This document shows, piece after piece, positions 33,810-38,105 of a stretch of 38,105 nt of DNA; positions within the stretch are counted from its first letter, which is position 1, and each line of letters opens with the position of its first letter. The notes under the pieces are model-generated. The model was not told where the DNA came from, searched no databases, and worked only from the letters and a program-made list of their open reading frames with translations. Origin of the DNA: Clostridia bacterium (GTDB lineage: Bacteria; Bacillota; Clostridia; Oscillospirales; CAG-272); NCBI GenBank assembly GCA_017621695.1, contig JAGASP010000045.1:1-38105 (forward strand), written 5' to 3'. The position numbers and the translations under genes are program-made.

Positions 33810-34136
33810 ATGGTTTTATCGGTGAGTCAGTTCACATACGGCGCTTTTTCGCTGTTTGCAATGGCGGAAGGCTTTGTACTCGGTACGTTTATTATCGAGC
33901 TTGTCATATGCGCGCTTTTGGTCGCGCTGGTCTTCCTTTTCAAACGCCGTTTTATGAAAATTGCCTGTGCTTGCGGCGCAGAGATCTGCCTGTGGCTTGC
34001 CATCAAAATGGCCTTTGGCTCCGATGCGATCATTTCCCAGATCTTTACTTGGCTGACTGCGTTGGTTGCCATCATTATGATGGTTACCATCGTCAACCGC
34101 ATAGACTGGAGCAATCTGCGCGGCAAACGGCGTTAA
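33810..34136 (+). CDS. Small membrane protein of unknown function
   Basis: 108 residues; ATG 33810 with GGAGGT at 33798-33803. Three predicted membrane helices (GAFSLFAMAEGFVLGTFIIE continuing, then ACACGAEICLWLAIKMAF, and FTWLTALVAIIMMVTIV) and a basic C-terminus (RGKRR). No recognisable family motif. A terminator-like hairpin lies between it and the SDR gene. Confidence 0.75.
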   Translation: MVLSVSQFTYGAFSLFAMAEGFVLGTFIIELVICALLVALVFLFKRRFMKIACACGAEICLWLAIKMAFGSDAIISQIFTWLTALVAIIMMVTIVNRIDWSNLRGKRR

Positions 34137-34156
34137 TTTTTCCCCATCAAAACATC

Positions 34157-34186
34157 AGGCCTTTTCAAAATGAAAAGGCCTTTTTT
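34157..34186 (+). terminator. Intrinsic terminator directly upstream of the SDR ribosome site
   Basis: 11-bp perfect stem (34157-34167 with 34171-34181), 3-base loop, run of six T. Only about 15 bases separate it from the SDR start codon. Confidence 0.85.
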
Positions 34187-34201
34187 CAGAAGAAGGTAGC
34201 T

Positions 34202-35104
34202 ATGGAAAAACAAAAGAAACTCCAACGGTATATGGCCAAGCTCCATTTGGACGGCGCGACCCTTCGGGATAAGACCGTGGCTCTGACGGGAAGCACGGGC
34301 GGTATCGGCAGGGAGCTCTGCCGATATTTGCTCGCTTTGAATGCGCGCCTCATTTTGATCGACCGCAACCCGTCACGGGCGCAAAGCCTTCGCCAACTCC
34401 TGATCGGGGAATACCCTCATGCGGAGGTGACTCTCTTGACGGCGGATCTTTCGGATATGACGTCAGTCCGCGAGGTTACCGACCGTTTGATACAACTTTC
34501 CCCTGATATATTCATCCATAACGCAGGCGCGTACAGCATTCCCAGAAAGATCTGTGATACGGGCTACGATAACGTCTACCAGATCAATTTCGTCTCTCCG
34601 TATTATATGATCCGCGAGTTGCTACCGTCCCTGAAGGCGCGCCGCGGACGGGTGGTTGTCGTCGGCAGTATCGCGCACAATTATTCCAAGACAGATCCCG
34701 AAAGCATTGACTTTGCTGATCGTAAGCAGGCCTCCAAGGTCTACGGAAACGCCAAGCGCTACCTGATGTTTTCCATGTATGAGTTGTTTTCGGGAGAAAC
34801 CGATGTCAGCGTCAGCGTGACCCACCCCGGCATTACGTTTACGGGCATTACAGCCCATTACCCCAAGCTGATCTTTGCGCTCATCAAGCACCCCATGAAG
34901 ATCATCTTCATGAAGCCCCGAAAAGCCTGTCTGTCGATCCTTAAGGGTGTCTTCGAGCCTTGCAGCGAGTGCGAGTGGATCGGTCCCCGCTTCTTTGGTG
35001 TCTGGGGCTTGCCTGCAAAGACCCGTCTCCAAACCGTATCTCCCGAAGAACAGAGATTCATTGGTGAAGCTGCCCAAAGTATTTATCTCCGCCTGACAAG
35101 GTAA
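34202..35104 (+). CDS. Short-chain dehydrogenase/reductase (SDR)
   Basis: 300 residues; ATG 34202 with AGAAGG just upstream. Classical SDR: nucleotide-binding TGSTGGIG near residue 29, HNAGA, catalytic Ser in VVVVGSIAHN and the YGNAK active-site motif (YxxxK). Uses NAD(P)H to reduce or oxidise an unknown hydroxyl/carbonyl substrate; the length and C-terminal region (SVTHPGITFTGITAHYP) resemble SDRs related to retinol dehydrogenase or protochlorophyllide reductase-like oxidoreductases. Cytoplasmic, possibly membrane-associated. It has no visible promoter between the terminator and the gene. Confidence 0.9.
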   Translation: MEKQKKLQRYMAKLHLDGATLRDKTVALTGSTGGIGRELCRYLLALNARLILIDRNPSRAQSLRQLLIGEYPHAEVTLLTADLSDMTSVREVTDRLIQLSPDIFIHNAGAYSIPRKICDTGYDNVYQINFVSPYYMIRELLPSLKARRGRVVVVGSIAHNYSKTDPESIDFADRKQASKVYGNAKRYLMFSMYELFSGETDVSVSVTHPGITFTGITAHYPKLIFALIKHPMKIIFMKPRKACLSILKGVFEPCSECEWIGPRFFGVWGLPAKTRLQTVSPEEQRFIGEAAQSIYLRLTR

Positions 35105-35113
35105 TAGCAAAAA

Positions 35114-35185
35114 GAGCATATCTGAAAATATTCGCTAAGATGTTACGTATCAAACAAAACATCATGGAATGTTTCAGATATGCTC
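35114..35185 (-). terminator. Large hairpin ending rsmI
   Basis: 14-bp perfect arms GAGCATATCTGAAA (35114-35127) and TTTCAGATATGCTC (35172-35185) with a nested GATGTT/AACATC stem. On the minus strand it is followed by five U, so it can terminate rsmI. Larger than a normal terminator; may be a small palindromic element. Confidence 0.65.
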
Positions 35186-35200
35186 AATATAGAGGAGATC

Positions 35201-36064
35201 TTATATCATTTCCTTATAGATCTCGTTTTTGGGAACGCCGCGATCCTTGGCAGCCGCTTTGATGGCTGCCATTTTTTCCATGCCGCTATCCATATAGTGC
35301 TGTACGTGCTCCTGCACCGTCATGTCCGCCCAAAAGTCGGACATCCCCGAGGCATCCTCGGATATGCCCTCCACCACCAACACGTATTCACCGCGCGGCG
35401 CGTGCTCGGTGTGATAAGCTACCGCTTCAGCAAGCGTCATGCGGAGTACTTCCTCGTTGATCTTCGTGAGCTCACGGCAGAGAGAAACGTGCCTGTCCCC
35501 GCCAAATGCCTCGCAGAGATCCTTCAGGGTGGTCTCCAGCTTGTGGGGGGCTTCGTGGAAGATCATGGTGCGATCCTCCCCCTTGAGTCTGTCAAGCCGC
35601 TTCCTGCGCTCAGCCTTGTTGACGGATAAAAAGCCCTCAAAGCAGAATCGCCCCGTGGGCAGTCCCGACAGGGTCAACGCTGTAATGCCCGCACAGCACC
35701 CGGGAATGGAGGTGACGGACAGACCCCGTTCGGCGCACAAACGCACCAAGTCCTCTCCGGGGTCGGAGATGGCAGGCGTACCCGCATCGGTCACCAAAGC
35801 GCAGGTCTCGCCCGCCGCCAGACGGTCGCAAATGACCTCCCCACGCTCTCGCTTGTTGTGCTCAAAATAGGAAATCAAAGGCTTTTTGATACCTAAATAG
35901 GACAAAAGATGCCCCGTGTTGCGGGTGTCCTCGGCGGCGATAAAATCCACCTCGGACAGCACCTTGATCGCACGCTCGGACAGGTCGGCAAGGTTACCGA
36001 TTGGGGTAGCTACTAGGTACAGCGTGCCGGGGATCATCTTGTTTTTTTCTTCGGTATAACTCAT
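35201..36064 (-). CDS. rsmI: RsmI, 16S rRNA (cytidine-1402 2'-O)-methyltransferase
   Basis: 287 residues. ATG 36064 has AAAGGAG 5 bases upstream; the frame extends seven codons further without a better site. Family motifs: GTLYLVATPIGNLADLSERA, DFIAAEDTRNTGHLL, LVTDAGTPAISDPGEDLVR and FHEAPHKL. It uses S-adenosylmethionine to methylate the ribose of C1402 in the decoding centre. Full length including the C-terminal helical domain. Confidence 0.97.
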   Translation of the reverse strand: MSYTEEKNKMIPGTLYLVATPIGNLADLSERAIKVLSEVDFIAAEDTRNTGHLLSYLGIKKPLISYFEHNKRERGEVICDRLAAGETCALVTDAGTPAISDPGEDLVRLCAERGLSVTSIPGCCAGITALTLSGLPTGRFCFEGFLSVNKAERRKRLDRLKGEDRTMIFHEAPHKLETTLKDLCEAFGGDRHVSLCRELTKINEEVLRMTLAEAVAYHTEHAPRGEYVLVVEGISEDASGMSDFWADMTVQEHVQHYMDSGMEKMAAIKAAAKDRGVPKNEIYKEMI

Positions 36065-36102
36065 GGAGACTCCTTTAATTGACAAATGTGATATCTGTTG
36101 TC

Positions 36103-36131
36103 AGTATATCATATTCCCCCAAAAAAATCAA
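36103..36131 (-). promoter_or_regulatory. Promoter of rsmI
   Basis: Minus strand TTGATT (36131-36126), 17-base spacer, TATACT (36108-36103). Confidence 0.75.
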
Positions 36132-36179
36132 GAATATTTCCATAAAAAGTGATGCAAACCATGAGCATCATCCGAAATC

Positions 36180-36208
36180 TTGACTTTTTTATTTTTTGGC
36201 GATATATT
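36180..36208 (+). promoter_or_regulatory. Promoter of the sigma-factor gene
   Basis: TTGACT (36180-36185), 17-base spacer, TATATT (36203-36208). Leader of about 65 bases to the TTG start. Confidence 0.7.
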
Positions 36209-36281
36209 TTAAAAATTTTCCGCAGATACCCAACCTTATGGGGTTCTCCGCGACATAAAGAGCGAAAGGAGGAGATCAGTC

Positions 36282-37946
36282 TTGGAAAACAAAGAAAATT
36301 ACATTGACCTGAACACCCCCGAATTTGAGAAGGCTTACCGTGATCTTATGACCTATGCCATGCGCTACTGCCGTGACCGAGACGAGGCAGAGGAGGTGGT
36401 GTCGGATACCATTATGGCCTACGTCCGGGACGTACGGGCAGGGAAGAGTATCCACAATCTTACGGGATACCTGCACACGGTCTTTGCTAACCGCTACAGG
36501 GACCGTCTGCGGCGCAAGTACAGAACCCCCACGGTCAGCGACGACGGCAGTATTCTGGAGCTTATCCCCGACGATGAAGATATTCTTTCTGCGGAGGAGG
36601 AACAACGGCGACAGGACGAGATCACGGTGCGCCGTGCCTTGGGACGGTTGGCTTACCTCCACCGCGAGGTGTTGTACCGTCACTATATGCTGGGACATAG
36701 CGTGGAGCGCATCGCCGCTGCGCTGGATGTTCCCGAGGGGACGGTCAAGTGGCGGCTTCACGAGGGTCGTGGAAAGATCAAGGCTGATATCGAGCGTATG
36801 AATGACATCCAAAAGCCTTACGGCGAAAACAGCTATGCGCCCAAGTGGCTGAGTATGGGCATTTGGGGAAATGAAAGCCGCCGCGGTGAGCCCTTCCGCT
36901 ATCTCAACTCCCGTTTGGCACAGAATATCCTGATCACGGCTTATCCCAAGCCCATCGGCATCCGAGATCTGGCGGCCGCCTTGGGCGTACCAGCTGCCTA
37001 TGTGGAGGACGAGGTGGGTCAGCTCATTCGCGGTGAACTGATGGGAGAGACCCCTAAAGGGTTGGTCTATACCCGTATGTATATCACCTCCTTGGAAAAT
37101 TCTTTGGGGGATATTGAAAAGCAGACAGCCGTAGCCGAGGCTATGGCAGAGCCTGTTTGGGAGATGATTTATCAGGCCTTCCAGCCTCTGATGAATTCTT
37201 CGGCAACCAAGCATTTTTCTGCCAAACAGATCGCTACCATGTGGCTCTATCTTATCAATTGTGCTCTGGGTCGGGCAATTGACGAGCAGAGCGAGAGCGA
37301 AAGCAGCATCCAACCTTATCCCCGTCCCAACGGCGGTTTTTGGCTGGCCACGGGAACTTATCGGGAAAGAGGAGGGGAGCGCCATGTGTTGGAAACCTCG
37401 GGACCCTACTGCTGTCGTCATGAGACAGACGGTGCATGGGTCTACGGTATGAACGACTACCAATCTCTGTTTGGAGAAGCGCATTGGGGATATAATGAAA
37501 TGTCCGAACGCTTTTCCATGAAGGAGATTTGTGCCTTTTACGCTTCTATGACCCCTGCAAAGGTTCGACCTTCCTCTGAACTGATTTACGCCAAGGTGGA
37601 GGAATTTGAAAAGCTCCACATTCTTCGCCGTAACGAAACGGGAGAAGTGGAGCTGGACATCCCCTACATGAGCTACGATGACTTCCGACCCTTTGCGGTC
37701 ATGCTGAATGAGGTGATGGGAAGCATCAAAACCTTGTTGGACCCCTATTATCAGAAACTTCGGGCTGAAAGGGTCAATTATGTTCCCGATTATGTGGACG
37801 GACGGGAAATTTATATCCATCAAGGCGCCACGCGTTGTTTGACGGTGCTGACCATGAAGGCCATCGTGGACAAGGGGCTTCTGCCCGTGCCTGTAAAAAT
37901 CGGGGAAACACCGATCATCGTGGTGTTTTACGGAGAGAAAAAATAA
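36282..37946 (+). CDS. ECF-like sigma-70 family factor with long C-terminal extension
   Basis: 554 residues; TTG start at 36282 supported by a strong AAAGGAGG at 36265-36272. Sigma region 2 spans about 15-80 (FEKAYRDLMTYAMRYCRDRD, EEVVSDTIMAYVRD, NLTGYLHTVFANRYRDRLRR) and region 4 about 115-172 (RRALGRLAYLHREVLYRHYM, SVERIAAALDVPEGTVKWRL). An acidic linker lacks region 3, as in ECF factors. Residues 195-265 look like a winged helix (QNILITAYPKPIGIRDLAAA, AAYVEDEVGQLIR), and a further 285 residues of mixed helix/strand follow with no recognised domain. No anti-sigma gene is adjacent, so the extension may regulate activity. It should direct RNA polymerase to a special promoter set. Confidence 0.85.
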   Translation: MENKENYIDLNTPEFEKAYRDLMTYAMRYCRDRDEAEEVVSDTIMAYVRDVRAGKSIHNLTGYLHTVFANRYRDRLRRKYRTPTVSDDGSILELIPDDEDILSAEEEQRRQDEITVRRALGRLAYLHREVLYRHYMLGHSVERIAAALDVPEGTVKWRLHEGRGKIKADIERMNDIQKPYGENSYAPKWLSMGIWGNESRRGEPFRYLNSRLAQNILITAYPKPIGIRDLAAALGVPAAYVEDEVGQLIRGELMGETPKGLVYTRMYITSLENSLGDIEKQTAVAEAMAEPVWEMIYQAFQPLMNSSATKHFSAKQIATMWLYLINCALGRAIDEQSESESSIQPYPRPNGGFWLATGTYRERGGERHVLETSGPYCCRHETDGAWVYGMNDYQSLFGEAHWGYNEMSERFSMKEICAFYASMTPAKVRPSSELIYAKVEEFEKLHILRRNETGEVELDIPYMSYDDFRPFAVMLNEVMGSIKTLLDPYYQKLRAERVNYVPDYVDGREIYIHQGATRCLTVLTMKAIVDKGLLPVPVKIGETPIIVVFYGEKK

Positions 37947-37964
37947 GTTAGAGTGGAAGAGCGA

Positions 37965-38105
37965 TAAATTGTTGTTTACGGGCGTATGACCAACATGGCC
38001 GTAGGGGCGACCCTATGTGGTCGCCCGTCGTCCCGAAATCGACAACACCCTTGTGGTTCAACATTTTTTTGCGGGAGGCCACATAGGGCCTCCCCTACGG
38101 GTCAT
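37965..38105. repeat. Compound palindromic repeat, left part (truncated by window end)
   Basis: Outer terminal repeat TAAATTGTTGTTTA at 37965-37978; core from GTAGGGG at 38001 to CCCCTAC at 38098. The last 113 bases equal bases 1-113; read on into 114-141 they would complete a 169-bp element, close to the 171 bp of the complete copy at 20865-21035. Confidence 0.88.

Noticed and set aside
36276..37823. 515-codon minus-strand frame opposite the sigma-factor gene
   Set aside because: The plus strand has sigma regions 2 and 4 and a strong ribosome site. The antisense frame is a by-product of codon bias.
1..38105. Circular plasmid or phage genome with terminal repeat
   Set aside because: There are no replication, partition, mobilisation, capsid or integrase genes, and several chromosomal core genes are present. 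The terminal identity lies in a dispersed repeat.

Overview
The window looks like a chromosomal piece of an uncultured gut-type Clostridia bacterium (Bacillota). Evidence: GC-rich coding sequence with AAAGGAGG-type ribosome sites, nearly every candidate promoter a sigma-A type with exactly 17 bp between -35 and -10, Gram-positive lipoproteins, a ClpE-type ATPase, TetR/ABC-2 and AzlCD cassettes, and GH43 and GH99-like carbohydrate enzymes. Core genes (uvrB, pfkA, cinA, rsmI) argue against a plasmid or phage. I cannot place it to genus.

Layout. 1-342: right part of a compound palindromic repeat, then a consensus promoter. 343-3832: GH99-like protein, a TIGR04076 gene whose 5' end is taken over by a palindromic repeat, and a lipoprotein. 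4009-6367: two G3E (CobW-type) GTPases, one with a 112-residue His/Cys repeat tract, the other fused to a YcgQ/DUF1980-like domain, likely a zinc-handling pair. 6551-8681: a YwlG-family protein and an NSS sodium symporter separated by a heptanucleotide array. 8735-15131 (minus strand): OPA-type MFS transporter, orphan solute-binding lipoprotein, cinA-pfkA operon, MscS channel. 15272-16443: PflX-like radical SAM protein (+) convergent with a 78-residue protein. 16628-19804 (minus): azlCD and a TetR-ABC exporter operon. 20001-26141 (+): membrane protein, uvrB with a repeat in its leader, PHP phosphoesterase, a 465-base repeat cluster, small membrane protein plus HAD phosphatase. 26222-28240: a decayed frameshifted gene convergent with a GH43 beta-xylosidase. 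28508-33639: ClpE-like unfoldase followed by a P-type ATPase homologue lacking all of its catalytic motifs. 33810-35104: small membrane protein and SDR; 35201-36064 rsmI (minus); 36282-37946: sigma factor with a 380-residue C-terminal extension; then the repeat seen at base 1 again.

The most unusual content: (i) the intact but apparently catalytically dead P-type ATPase behind clpE; (ii) the His/Cys-repeat GTPase and the GTPase-DUF1980 fusion; (iii) an intergenic repeat system, namely a compound palindrome whose core is inverted between copies, GTAGGGG...CCCCTAC elements with unrelated interiors, AGATACR heptamer arrays, and a 137-bp direct repeat bracketing a 15-bp-TIR palindrome. The first 113 bases equal the last 113, inside the compound repeat, so the window is probably a contig that broke or falsely closed at this repeat. 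No tRNA, rRNA, CRISPR array, transposase or phage gene was seen.
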